Source of the DNA: Mycoplasmatota bacterium
GTDB lineage: Bacteria > Bacillota_I > Bacilli_A > Haloplasmatales > Haloplasmataceae
Direction: 5' to 3'
Assembly: GCA_018394295.1 (NCBI GenBank)
Contig: CP074573.1
Location: 1,488,001 to 1,552,000, forward strand
Length of the DNA stretch: 64,000 nt
The notes beneath the pieces were generated by a model. That model was not told the DNA's origin and made no database searches. It was given only the letters and a program-made list of their open reading frames with translations. The translations under genes and the position numbers were made by a program. Below are positions 35,262 through 43,646 of this stretch, piece after piece (within the stretch, counting starts at the first letter, position 1; each line of letters opens with the position of its first letter).

Positions 35262-36088
35262 CACGATTCACCCCTAACAATATCATGATAGATGAATTGT
35301 CCAATAAGTTCGCCAGTTGTTTTAGGTGCAATTTTACCAGGAATTCCTGGTAATAATAAAGTACTAATTCCTTGATTTTTTGCATATTCATGATCAAGTC
35401 CATAAGGTTTACTGGCTACATCAATTATTAAGACATCTTTATTTTGTAATTTTTTAATCATTGTAAAGTCTATTATTTTAAATGGAATCGTATTTATAAT
35501 AAAATCAAATTGGTCTATCTGCTTGATTATTTCTGAGTGAACAATTACATTAAAATCATTTATTTTGGCATGGATTATATCTTTTTTATGACGACAAGAT
35601 ATTGTGATATCAGCTTTTAATGTTTTCAATACCTTAGCACAAATTTGTCCTAATCTTCCATATCCTATCACTAATACACGACTATTAAAAATCGCTTTTT
35701 CATCATTATTTACGATTGAAGAAATAATTCCTTCTGTTGTAATATAATTATTTTTAATTGCTAGATCATCTGTTAAATAAGTTTTTAGTTGTATCTTATT
35801 TTCTTCACATTTATTTTTTAACTCATCTGAAATTAATCCAATATAAATTGTTTTATCTCTTAACATTTTAATATAATTATCAGTTAGATGAATATCTGTA
35901 CCATCAATTAAAAAATCTTTATCAACACCTCTAACTGGTAATATTACATAATCACAATTCTTTTTCTCTATACCATAAAATAAATGAAGTTCATCTGAAA
36001 TTTCTGAAATATCAATGCGACTTTTCAAGTAATTCTGTATGTACTTCATTCTTTCATCTTTATTTTTCACTATAAGAACTCTAGACAT
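35261..36088 (-). CDS. dpaA: dipicolinate synthase subunit A (SpoVFA)
   Basis: NAD(P)-dependent subunit of dipicolinate synthase. The 275 residues have an N-terminal DpaA domain and a dehydrogenase domain with VLVIGYGRLGQICAKVL and the closing motif LLLPGIPGKIAPKTTG. ATG follows AGAAGGTGATTTATA. First gene of dpaA-dpaB-asd-dapG-dapA, which encodes the whole route from aspartate to dipicolinate. A sigma-K-like promoter lies just upstream. Somewhat shorter than B. subtilis SpoVFA (about 297 residues). Confidence 0.93.
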   Translation of the reverse strand: MSRVLIVKNKDERMKYIQNYLKSRIDISEISDELHLFYGIEKKNCDYVILPVRGVDKDFLIDGTDIHLTDNYIKMLRDKTIYIGLISDELKNKCEENKIQLKTYLTDDLAIKNNYITTEGIISSIVNNDEKAIFNSRVLVIGYGRLGQICAKVLKTLKADITISCRHKKDIIHAKINDFNVIVHSEIIKQIDQFDFIINTIPFKIIDFTMIKKLQNKDVLIIDVASKPYGLDHEYAKNQGISTLLLPGIPGKIAPKTTGELIGQFIYHDIVRGES

Positions 36089-36118
36089 TATAAATCACCT
36101 TCTATATTTCTTTCATAT

Positions 36119-36146
36119 TATTTTATGAGATGTTATATCTTATGGT
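36119..36146 (-). promoter_or_regulatory. candidate sigma-K promoter of the dpa operon
   Basis: The minus strand reads AC, 17 nt, then CATAAAATA, matching the sigma-K pattern AC-N16/17-CATANNNTA. It starts transcription about 25 nt before the dpaA ribosome binding site. The -10 pattern is easy to match by chance in AT-rich DNA, so confidence is moderate. Confidence 0.45.
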
Positions 36147-36425
36147 GACATTATAATTTATTAATGATAATTGTATTTTTTTGTCTCTACTAAATCTAAA
36201 TTAAACGCCTAGATATTAAAAAAGGTGTGTACTTTTTACTCAATTATTAGTTAATATTTCACTATATTTTTGAATATAAACGCTTCTTTAAAGGTGTAAA
36301 AAGCTAAAGTACACATCAACAATTAATCCACCAAAGAAATATCTCAAGATAAATATATTATTATACTATTGGTGGGTTAATCCTTTTATGTTTGAAATCA
36401 TTATGTTTTTATTAAAATCTTTCAA
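36147..36425. other. intergenic with two inverted repeats
   Basis: No gene seen. GTGTACTTT (36227-36235) can pair with AAAGTACAC (36306-36314), and AATTAATCCACCAA (36321-36334) with TTGGTGGGTTAAT (36369-36381). These may be remains of a small mobile element or leader structures. Confidence 0.4.
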
Positions 36426-36461
36426 TAAAAAAATGATAATACCTTATAAAAAGCATTATCA
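36426..36461 (-). terminator. terminator after orphan gene at 36469
   Basis: Stem TGATAAT/ATTATCA with a U-run on the minus strand, directly after the orphan gene. Confidence 0.65.
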
Positions 36462-36468
36462 CTATTAA

Positions 36469-36978
36469 TTAATATTTTATTTTTTTCTTATTTTTTTTAT
36501 TTTTCTTATCTTCTTCTTCTTGTTTTATTTCAGCCATAAGATTTTCATAACAAGTTTCATGAGTATAGTATTCAATTTCTGTCACTGTTACCTTTTTATC
36601 AGAATAGTCTTGCCCGCATATGAAACAAAATTTACCCAAAGAAATTTTATAATCTCTTAGAAATTGAGTGATTGAATGTAGTATATACTCAATTTTTTCA
36701 ATTTTTATCGTACGATTAGGTTCTCTCACTTTAAATACTAACACTGTATTATCAAAAGAAAATTTTTTTAATCCAAAATCTACTTTATGTTGTTTTAAAT
36801 AATCTAAAACTTGTTCTTTATCTTGGGTTCTAATACCAGTTAAAGGTAAAATAAATAATATATATCTTTTACCTTGATACAAAGTTACAAGGTAATCATT
36901 TTCTTTTCCATGAGCAATATTATTCACTCTAACCCAATTTCTTTTTTCAACAAAAGATATAAATAAATTGTTAAGCAT
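36469..36978 (-). CDS. orphan protein with a Cys/His metal-binding-like motif
   Basis: An unrecognised 169-residue protein. The first 110 residues mix strands and helices (VRVNNIAHGKENDYLVTLYQ; LVFKVREPNR). Residues about 117-145 carry CFICGQDYSD...THETCYEN, a CxxC plus HxxxC arrangement that could bind zinc. The tail is extremely lysine-rich (KKNKKNKKK) and could bind nucleic acid. ATG follows AAGGAGTGAAAGT and it has its own terminator. It stands alone between the dpa operon and the Rhs remnant region. No function assigned. Confidence 0.75.
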   Translation of the reverse strand: MLNNLFISFVEKRNWVRVNNIAHGKENDYLVTLYQGKRYILFILPLTGIRTQDKEQVLDYLKQHKVDFGLKKFSFDNTVLVFKVREPNRTIKIEKIEYILHSITQFLRDYKISLGKFCFICGQDYSDKKVTVTEIEYYTHETCYENLMAEIKQEEEDKKNKKNKKKIKY

Positions 36979-37772
36979 ACTTTCACTCCTTATAAATAAT
37001 AACTATATATAATTATATCATGTATTATTTTAGGTATAAAGGATATTTATTCTTTAAGTATAAACTTCTAACAGGATTCTATCCTTTTATTAGATTATTT
37101 TATTCTTTAGAAACAAAGGATTGAAAACTATTTTCTAATGGATATATTATTGCAGTCAAAGGTACTAAAGACTTCAAGTTAGTAGAAATTAAATAACCTA
37201 GAGGGATGTTTTAAAATATGCTAAGCAGTATATTATTTTAATAAATTATCAATTGTTTATCAATTGATAATTTTTGTCTAGTAAAATGTTTTTCAGCAAA
37301 TCTCATCTGAATTATAGATGTCGTGAAAAAGTTTTCCAAATTTTTGAATTAGAACTATTAATAAGATTCATGTATAACTACTAATACATAAAGTATAGCT
37401 AATATAATCAAATTGATTAATTAGCTTTTTCTATTGTAAAAAAATATTACTTATAAACTCTTGGTTTTTTTGGAACAGAAACTTTTATTGTATATTTCAT
37501 TATCTGAATTTTACTATTTTATATGTAATTCATCTTATAATTACCTTCTAATAAAAGATCTTTTATAGTAAAAAAAAGAATAGAAAACAAAATTATATTT
37601 GAATTAAGATTTTGTTTATTACATAATAAAAAAGTTTACTTATCTTCAGAAATAAACTTAATCTACTTAACTTTTGTTGTTGTATCATTCATATGTTTCG
37701 ATAATCAAAATGTGTTTGAGATGTTATCATTCTAGTTTTATATGAAAATATTTTTGTGAAAAGGTATACTCT
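36979..37772. other. intergenic with gene debris
   Basis: About 800 nt without an intact gene. A plus-strand frame closing with TAA at 37194-37196 encodes a tail of about 23 residues (NGYIIAVKGTKDFKLVEIK) without a start, probably the last piece of a deleted gene. The rest is AT-rich with no further signal. Confidence 0.5.
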
Positions 37773-37862
37773 CTCCTTGTTAAAGGAGCGTAAATGGCAA
37801 ATGAACTTTTACACAATTTATTATTTAATATCAGAACAATATTCAGATATTATCATTATTAA
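37773..37862 (+). CDS. possible 22-residue leader/toxin-like ORF with sequestered ribosome binding site
   Basis: ATG 37794 to TAA 37862 would encode 22 residues. Its AAGGAG (37783-37788) is fully paired with CTCCTT (37773-37778) in a 6-bp hairpin with a GTTA loop, so translation would be repressed unless the stem opens. A TATACT (37765-37770) lies just upstream. Sequestered ribosome binding sites are typical of type I toxins and leader peptides, but the peptide is short and not strongly hydrophobic. It could be chance. Confidence 0.25.
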
Positions 37863-37900
37863 TGTTTAAAATGTATGGAATTCTACATTAACAATATCAA

Positions 37901-38356
37901 TTATACTGACTTCATATAATCTAGAAAAGATTCATCTACAATAGATTCTTTACCATGAAGTTTAATTTGCTCATATATATCATAATAAAGAGATTTATAA
38001 TCTACTATATTATATTGATAATATAATTTCTGCCCATCATTTCCATATAAAATAATCTTCTTATTTATTTTAAATTCTAATTTAATTAGGTCTTCCCATC
38101 TTATTACAATTTTCCCAAATATTGAATCATTAGATATTTCTTTATTATTAATCACTATTTTCAAAAAATATTGTGTAATAGATAAAATACTTGCTAATAA
38201 AAAGGGAAGAAATGTAAGAACTATGAAATTGTTATTGTCTGAAGGATTTATATTAAATAATGCAGCGATTAAAAATATAATTAATATTGGTAGGATAATT
38301 CCACCAATAATAATTTGTATGGTCAAATATATTTTATTCATTTTATATATCTTCAT
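37901..38356 (-). CDS. two-helix membrane protein with PH-like C-terminus
   Basis: A 151-residue protein: two membrane segments (about 11-34 and 43-64), then a cytoplasmic part with the strand pattern VIRWEDLIKLEFKINKKIIL, as in bacterial PH-like domains. ATG follows AAAAAGGAGATAGAAT. It lies between gene debris and an Rhs-core remnant, so it may be an orphan immunity protein of a lost polymorphic toxin; that is inference from position and size. No specific family recognised. Confidence 0.7.
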   Translation of the reverse strand: MKIYKMNKIYLTIQIIIGGIILPILIIFLIAALFNINPSDNNNFIVLTFLPFLLASILSITQYFLKIVINNKEISNDSIFGKIVIRWEDLIKLEFKINKKIILYGNDGQKLYYQYNIVDYKSLYYDIYEQIKLHGKESIVDESFLDYMKSV

Positions 38357-38437
38357 ATTCTATCTCCTTTTTACTCAATATCCAATATCTTCGCATAAAC
38401 ACACATATTATAACTAATATATTACTACTTTTACCTA

Positions 38438-38634
38438 TTAAACTATCATCATTCTTCCTATATCAGGATTTAAAGAATTAAATACTGTTTCTCCATCGTA
38501 ACGATAACCTGGGTAGCAATATGGGTTTATTTAACATAACTCAATATAAACACCATCAACATGTATGATATTCCCCATGCATCATAGCTACATTCTACCA
38601 TTATTATCAACTTTTTTGTAATATCTCCTTGCAT
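38438..38634 (-). pseudogene. decayed Rhs-repeat core fragment (copy 1)
   Basis: Read on the minus strand in more than one frame, this shows the order of the conserved C-terminal Rhs core: CSYDAWG, then GNIIHVDG, then INPYCYPGYRYDGET, LNPDIGR. Known Rhs proteins have YDAWGNI...NPYRYRGYYYDxETGLYYLxSRYYxPxxGRF. Stops, a frameshift and a deletion separate the pieces. It is similar to 39775-39874. Confidence 0.7.
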
Positions 38635-38807
38635 ATTATTGAAAAATAGATAAAAAATTCACAAAGCCTTATAAATTTAAGAATTTGTGAAATAAAATTC
38701 TATCCTATCATAAAATACTTTATTGAAGGTGAAGAACATCCAAACTTAGATAAGAAATGTAACCCTATTAACTAATATAAGTTAATTTACTTATAGTTTA
38801 GAATATA

Positions 38808-39011
38808 TTATTTTAATAATTTCTTATTAATTTTATAGATAATCATAAAAATTAAAATATAAACAAGAAGTATTTGATCAAATATTCGAAAAATAAATAA
38901 AAACCTTTCATTAAACAGAAATAAATGAAAGAAAATTGAAATTCTATTTAATACATCAATAAAAGATAGTATACCTATGATAGCTGCTGAATATCCAAGA
39001 AATCTCTTCAT
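38808..39011 (-). CDS. small two-helix membrane protein
   Basis: A 67-residue protein, almost entirely hydrophobic, with two membrane segments (about 8-30 and 37-60) and a basic C-terminus (KINKKLLK). ATG follows AGAGGTGGGAAAAT, a good ribosome binding site, which argues for a real gene. It lies within the region of Rhs debris and shares direction with its neighbours. No family recognised. Confidence 0.6.
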   Translation of the reverse strand: MKRFLGYSAAIIGILSFIDVLNRISIFFHLFLFNERFLFIFRIFDQILLVYILIFMIIYKINKKLLK

Positions 39012-39094
39012 ATTTTCCCACCTCTATTCTAGAATAGATAAAATATTCATGTATTTATTATCATAAAACATTAGCTAACAATATAAATCCATTA

Positions 39095-39502
39095 TTATAG
39101 ACCTTTTATGGTTTTTTTGTCTACTAATATTGTTACATTTGTTCCAGGGGTTAAACACTTTCCTAGTATATTTAAACTACGTTTATAAGATCGATCTATT
39201 AGCCAATAAGAATAAGTTATTTTACCACGATTATAAAAATCATTTTGAATAATAAACCCCTTTATCGGTATTCCAGTTTTAAATAATGTTTTTATATACA
39301 TTATCCTATACAAAAACATTGAAGCTGATAGTAGCCAAATAATAATAAACATTTTATATAAACCATTTTCTGAATTATTAATAGGTTCATTTTGAATAAT
39401 TAATAGTTGTACTAAAGCTATTGTTGCAATAATTAACGAAAAAAATGCTATTGATATATAAGTATCAACAAACATCTTCAATAATTTTGGCTTTCTTACC
39501 AT
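39095..39502 (-). CDS. membrane protein, DUF3592-like
   Basis: A 135-residue protein with two membrane segments (about 14-36 and 51-70) followed by a short beta-rich extracytoplasmic part (GKITYSYWLIDRSYKRS; LTPGTNVTILVDKKT), reminiscent of DUF3592 proteins. I start at MVRKPK because GGGGAGTGATATT precedes it; an ATG five codons earlier lacks a site. It lies between two Rhs-core remnants, and an orphan immunity role is possible but unproven. Confidence 0.65.
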   Translation of the reverse strand: MVRKPKLLKMFVDTYISIAFFSLIIATIALVQLLIIQNEPINNSENGLYKMFIIIWLLSASMFLYRIMYIKTLFKTGIPIKGFIIQNDFYNRGKITYSYWLIDRSYKRSLNILGKCLTPGTNVTILVDKKTIKGL

Positions 39503-39599
39503 AATATCACTCCCCATAGTATTGAGTTCTTATATAATATATTAATTCAGTTGATAATAAAAAAAATATTTTAATAAACATCTCCAACTCATTACCTTG

Positions 39600-39874
39600 T
39601 CAAGTATTTCATCAATATTATTGTACTATGGTAATTACATCAGATTCACTACTATCAGTAATTAAATGTACTCCCATATTCTGAGTGACCCCTTGACTTT
39701 ACATAACTGGTCTTAGGTGCCATACTCCTTGCAGGAATTATCTCAGCAGCTGCATATATAATCTAGCTTTATATTTCACTTAACTCAATATATAATGATA
39801 TTTCCCGTGCACCATAGCTATATTGTACCACTATTTTCCAATAATCATCAACAATTTTGTAATATCTCCTTGCA
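39600..39874 (-). pseudogene. decayed Rhs/polymorphic-toxin fragment (copy 2)
   Basis: The minus strand from 39874 begins like copy 1 (TGCAAGGAGATATTACAAAA...), then encodes VVQYSYGAREIS, matching the Rhs VxYSYDAWGNI element. It is followed by another short open piece, AEIIPARSMAPKTSYVKSRG, and stops. No start codon and several stops: gene debris. The roughly 100 nt shared with copy 1 suggest tandem or duplicated Rhs genes once stood here. Confidence 0.6.
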
Positions 39875-40068
39875 AATTACGAATATAAAAGAACACCGTA
39901 CCAAGATAACTGTAATAGTAAAAATTATCTATGATATTTTAACTCAAATTCTATCCAATACATTTGAATAACCTACTTTTTATATGTTAGTAGTAGTTGG
40001 TAACCACATTTAAATGATATCAAAAATGTTTATTAATCTACTAACTCTTTTTTTAAAATCAACAAAAA

Positions 40069-40090
40069 AAGCATATGGATTCATATGCTT
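40069..40090 (-). terminator. terminator after pnp
   Basis: Perfect stem AAGCATATG/CATATGCTT followed by a U-run on the minus strand. Confidence 0.9.
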
Positions 40091-42179
40091 AATCATTTAT
40101 TATAGCTGCTTTTCTAGATAAATTAATTCGATTCTTCTCATCAATATCTGTTACTTTTACGATGATTTCATCCCCTACACTAACAACATCTTCAACCTTA
40201 CCAACTCTTTCTTTATCAAGTTGAGAGATATGAACTAACCCTTCAGCTCCAGGGAAAACTTCTACGAAACAACCGAATTTTTCAACACGTGTAACTTTAC
40301 CAGTATAAATAGCACCAACAACTACTTCACGAACGATATCTTCAATAATTTGAATTGTTTTATTAATATTTTCGTAATCTTGATGCATGATAAAGACACG
40401 ACCGTCTTGCTCAATATCAATTTTAACGTCTGTTTGTTCAATTATCGCATTAATTTGTTTACCATTTGGTCCAATAACATCTCGAATCTTTTCTGGTTTA
40501 ATACGCATCATTTTAACTTTAGGTGCATATTTTGATAACTCAGGACGAGCTTCAGAGATTGTACCTGACATATGATTTAAAATTTCCATTCTTCCTGCGC
40601 GTGCTTGAACAAGCGCTTCATGTAAAATATCTTTATTAAGTCCTGCAATTTTGATATCCATTTGAATTGCGGTAACACCTTTTTTAGTTCCTGCTACTTT
40701 AAAGTCCATGTCACCTAAATGATCTTCTAATCCTTGAATATCAGTTAATACCGTATAATATTCACCTTTTTTTACTAGACCCATGGCAATACCAGCAACT
40801 GGTTCTTTAATTGGTACACCTGCAGCCATCATAGCCATAGATGATGCACAAATAGAAGCTTGAGATGTTGAACCATTTGATTCTAATACCTCAGAAACAA
40901 GGCGAATTGTATATGGAAAATCATCTTCACTTGGTAAAACTTGTCTTAATGCTCTTTCTCCTAATGCACCATGACCAATTTCACGTCTACCTGGTCCACC
41001 ATATCTTCCTGTTTCACCAACAGAAAATGGTGGGAAATTATAATGATGCATGAAACGTTTTGTTACTTCTTCTTCTAAACCGTCTAATTTTTGATATTCA
41101 CTTATTGCACCTAATGTACAAGATGATAAGACTTGTGTTTGTCCACGAGTAAATAATCCTGATCCATGAACACGTGGTAAAACATCAATATGACTTGATA
41201 ATGGTCTAATCTCATTAACTCTTCTTCCATCAGGTCTGATTTTATCTTCTGTAATTAAGCGTCTTACTTCTTCTTTAACGATATCATGAATTACTTCATT
41301 CACTTTTTTAATTACATCTTGATCTGCTTCTTCTTCTTCATAAATCGCAATAATCTTTTCAGAAATAGCATTAATATTTTCTTGACGTTCTTGTTTATCA
41401 AATGTTTTAACTGCTTCAATCAAATCTTTTTCTGCTAAACTTCTAACTCTATCGTTAATTTCTTGCGGTACTTCATAAAGCTTGATTTCAATTTTTTCTT
41501 TTCCAACTTCTTCAACAATTTCCTTTTGAAATTGAATTAATTTCTGTAACTCTTGATGTCCATAAATAATTGCATCTAACATATCTTCTTCACGAACTTC
41601 TTGAGCAGCAGCTTCAACCATATTAACAGCTTCACTTGTTCCAGAAACAGCCAAATCAATATCTGAATTTTCTTTTTGACTTACCGTTGGGTTAATCACA
41701 AACTCATTATTAACTCTTCCAACATAAACCCCAGCAATTGGTCCATTAAAAGGTATATCAGATATCATTAAAGCAAGTGATGAACCAAACATTGCTGTCA
41801 TTTCTGGAGTACAATCATGTTCTACAGACATTATATAATTAATTACTTGAACTTCATTGCGGAAACCATCAGGAAATAACGGGCGGATTGGTCTATCTAT
41901 TAAACGACCAGATAAAACTGCATGTTCTGTGGGTCTACCTTCACGCTTAATAAAACCACCAGGTACTTTACCTACGGCATATAAACGTTCTTCATACCCC
42001 ACTTGTAATGGAAAGAAATCTAAATCTTTCGGTTTTTTAGATGCCGTAACAGTTGATAAAACAACTGTCTCACCATAACGTACAAGAACGGCACCATTCG
42101 CTTGTTTAGCTAATTCTCCTTGTTCAACGATTAATTTTCTTCCCGCAAATTCCAATTCGAAAATCTTTTTTTCACTCAT
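40089..42179 (-). CDS. pnp: polynucleotide phosphorylase
   Basis: 3'-5' phosphorolytic exoribonuclease of mRNA decay. The 696 residues hold two RNase PH domains ([69 protein letters not shown]), then a KH domain ([15 protein letters not shown]) and an S1 domain ([20 protein letters not shown]). ATG follows AAAGGAGTTAAAAC. It follows rpsO as in most bacteria, with a terminator between. Confidence 0.98.
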   Translation of the reverse strand: MSEKKIFELEFAGRKLIVEQGELAKQANGAVLVRYGETVVLSTVTASKKPKDLDFFPLQVGYEERLYAVGKVPGGFIKREGRPTEHAVLSGRLIDRPIRPLFPDGFRNEVQVINYIMSVEHDCTPEMTAMFGSSLALMISDIPFNGPIAGVYVGRVNNEFVINPTVSQKENSDIDLAVSGTSEAVNMVEAAAQEVREEDMLDAIIYGHQELQKLIQFQKEIVEEVGKEKIEIKLYEVPQEINDRVRSLAEKDLIEAVKTFDKQERQENINAISEKIIAIYEEEEADQDVIKKVNEVIHDIVKEEVRRLITEDKIRPDGRRVNEIRPLSSHIDVLPRVHGSGLFTRGQTQVLSSCTLGAISEYQKLDGLEEEVTKRFMHHYNFPPFSVGETGRYGGPGRREIGHGALGERALRQVLPSEDDFPYTIRLVSEVLESNGSTSQASICASSMAMMAAGVPIKEPVAGIAMGLVKKGEYYTVLTDIQGLEDHLGDMDFKVAGTKKGVTAIQMDIKIAGLNKDILHEALVQARAGRMEILNHMSGTISEARPELSKYAPKVKMMRIKPEKIRDVIGPNGKQINAIIEQTDVKIDIEQDGRVFIMHQDYENINKTIQIIEDIVREVVVGAIYTGKVTRVEKFGCFVEVFPGAEGLVHISQLDKERVGKVEDVVSVGDEIIVKVTDIDEKNRINLSRKAAIIND

Positions 42180-42293
42180 GTTTTAACTCCTTTAACCAAA
42201 ACTTTCCTTATTAATAATACCATAAATAAGTTCTTTTTTTTATAGTTTGAGACATTTTTTTAAAAAATATTTCATTTTTTACAAATCAATAAA

Positions 42294-42320
42294 AAAGCTA
42301 TATACAAAGTATATAGCTTT
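42294..42320 (-). terminator. terminator after rpsO
   Basis: A 12-bp stem AAAGCTATATAC/GTATATAGCTTT with AAA loop and U-run, between rpsO and pnp. Confidence 0.88.
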
Positions 42321-42325
42321 TACTA

Positions 42326-42595
42326 TTAGTGACGAAGTCCTAATTTAGAAATAACATTACGATAACTTTCAATATTGTTTTCTTTTAAATAAACTAATAA
42401 ATGTTTACGTCTACCAACTTTTTTTAATAATCCACGACGTGTATGGTGATCTTTCTTATGTTCTTTTAAATGTTCATTAATACGTTTAATTTCTGTTGTT
42501 AAAATCGCAATTTGAACTTCAACAGAACCTGTATCACCTTCATGAATCGCAAATTCTTTAATAATTTGTTCTTTTTCTTGTTTTAATAAAGCCAT
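42326..42595 (-). CDS. rpsO: 30S ribosomal protein S15
   Basis: The 89 residues show the S15 motifs [14 protein letters not shown] and [15 protein letters not shown], ending in [12 protein letters not shown]. It binds the central domain of 16S rRNA. I start at MALLKQ (ATG 42595) after AGGAGGATTTAAA; upstream codons in the open frame are leader. It has its own promoter inside the end of ribF and a leader hairpin that could serve autoregulation. Confidence 0.98.
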   Translation of the reverse strand: MALLKQEKEQIIKEFAIHEGDTGSVEVQIAILTTEIKRINEHLKEHKKDHHTRRGLLKKVGRRKHLLVYLKENNIESYRNVISKLGLRH

Positions 42596-42631
42596 TTTAA
42601 ATCCTCCTATATTATTTTGTCGCCTCAATCA

Positions 42632-42660
42632 AAGCTTACGTCGGAGCGTCGATAAGCTTA
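42632..42660 (-). promoter_or_regulatory. rpsO leader hairpin
   Basis: In the rpsO 5' leader, TAAGCTTATCGACG and CGTAAGCTT-type arms form an extended imperfect stem about 35 nt before the start codon. S15 represses its own mRNA in several bacteria through leader structures; this is a candidate site, by position only. Confidence 0.5.
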
Positions 42661-42676
42661 GATAAAAGTCTTTATT

Positions 42677-42705
42677 ATTTTACACGAAATCAATACAATA
42701 ATCAA
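42677..42705 (-). promoter_or_regulatory. sigma-A promoter of rpsO
   Basis: TTGATT (42700-42705), 17 nt, TAAAAT (42677-42682) on the minus strand. The -35 overlaps the last codons of ribF. Confidence 0.7.
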
Positions 42706-43634
42706 GCGTTATTAATAAATTTAAATGCTTTTTCTTTATCTTCATTTAATTGAGCAATTAAATTCTCAACACAATCAAACTTCTTTTCATCGCGTATTTT
42801 TTTTATCCATGTAATAGTAATCTTTTCATTATAAATATATTTATCAAAATTAAGAATATGAACCTCAACACTTTTATTATTATTTTCTCTAAAAGTAGGA
42901 TTATGTCCAATATTACAAATTCCATAGTATTCTTGTTGGAATACTTTAACTTTTACTATGTAAACACCATTTTGAGGAATTAAATAATTATTAATCGTTG
43001 AAATATTTGCGGTTGGATACCCCATTTCTCTTCCTCGTTTAAATCCATGGATGACAATTCCTTCTGTTGTATATAATCTTCCTAAATAAGGTTTTACTTC
43101 ATCAACTTGTCCATTTACAATTAACTCTCTTATTCTACTACTACTAATTTTAACTCCATTTATTTTTTGTTCGTCAATCATGGTTATTCCAAAGAGTTTT
43201 TTTCCATCTTCAAAAAGTGTATTTATATTACCTTTTCCTTTATAACCATATAAAAAATCAAACCCAGTCACAACATGCTTCGTATCAAGTGCTAAAATAA
43301 ATTTTTCGACAAACTGTCTTGGAGACAATTTAGCGATGGATAAATCAAATTTAACCACAAATAAATAGTCTACTCCCATTTTATCAAGTAAATTTATTTT
43401 CATATGATGAGGGGTTAATAAACTTTCAATTTTTTGCTTTCCTAATAAATATTTTGGATTTGGTTGAAAAGTCATTAATCCACTACGATAATGATTCTCT
43501 TTTGCAGTTTCTAATGTTTTTTTAATTAAACTCTGATGAGCTATATGCAAGCCATCAAAGTAACCTAAAGCTAACACTAACCCATTTTTTATCGGTAATA
43601 TTTTACTATTTGTATTCAAATAAACGACTTTCAC
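42702..43634 (-). CDS. ribF: riboflavin kinase / FAD synthetase
   Basis: Bifunctional enzyme making FMN and FAD. The 310 residues start with an adenylyltransferase domain (ALGYFDGLHIAHQSLI, SSSRIRELI), then the flavokinase domain (GRLYTTEGIVIHGFKRGREMG-like region: GYPTANIS, NGVYIVKV). The start is GTG 43634 after AGGAAGTGTAAAGT. It lies 12 nt after truB, the same order as truB-ribC-rpsO in B. subtilis. Confidence 0.97.
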   Translation of the reverse strand: MKVVYLNTNSKILPIKNGLVLALGYFDGLHIAHQSLIKKTLETAKENHYRSGLMTFQPNPKYLLGKQKIESLLTPHHMKINLLDKMGVDYLFVVKFDLSIAKLSPRQFVEKFILALDTKHVVTGFDFLYGYKGKGNINTLFEDGKKLFGITMIDEQKINGVKISSSRIRELIVNGQVDEVKPYLGRLYTTEGIVIHGFKRGREMGYPTANISTINNYLIPQNGVYIVKVKVFQQEYYGICNIGHNPTFRENNNKSVEVHILNFDKYIYNEKITITWIKKIRDEKKFDCVENLIAQLNEDKEKAFKFINNA

Positions 43635-43646
43635 ACTTTACACTTC

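Noticed and set aside
40350-42078. Plus-strand open frames inside pnp
   Set aside because: Antisense shadows of a highly conserved gene.
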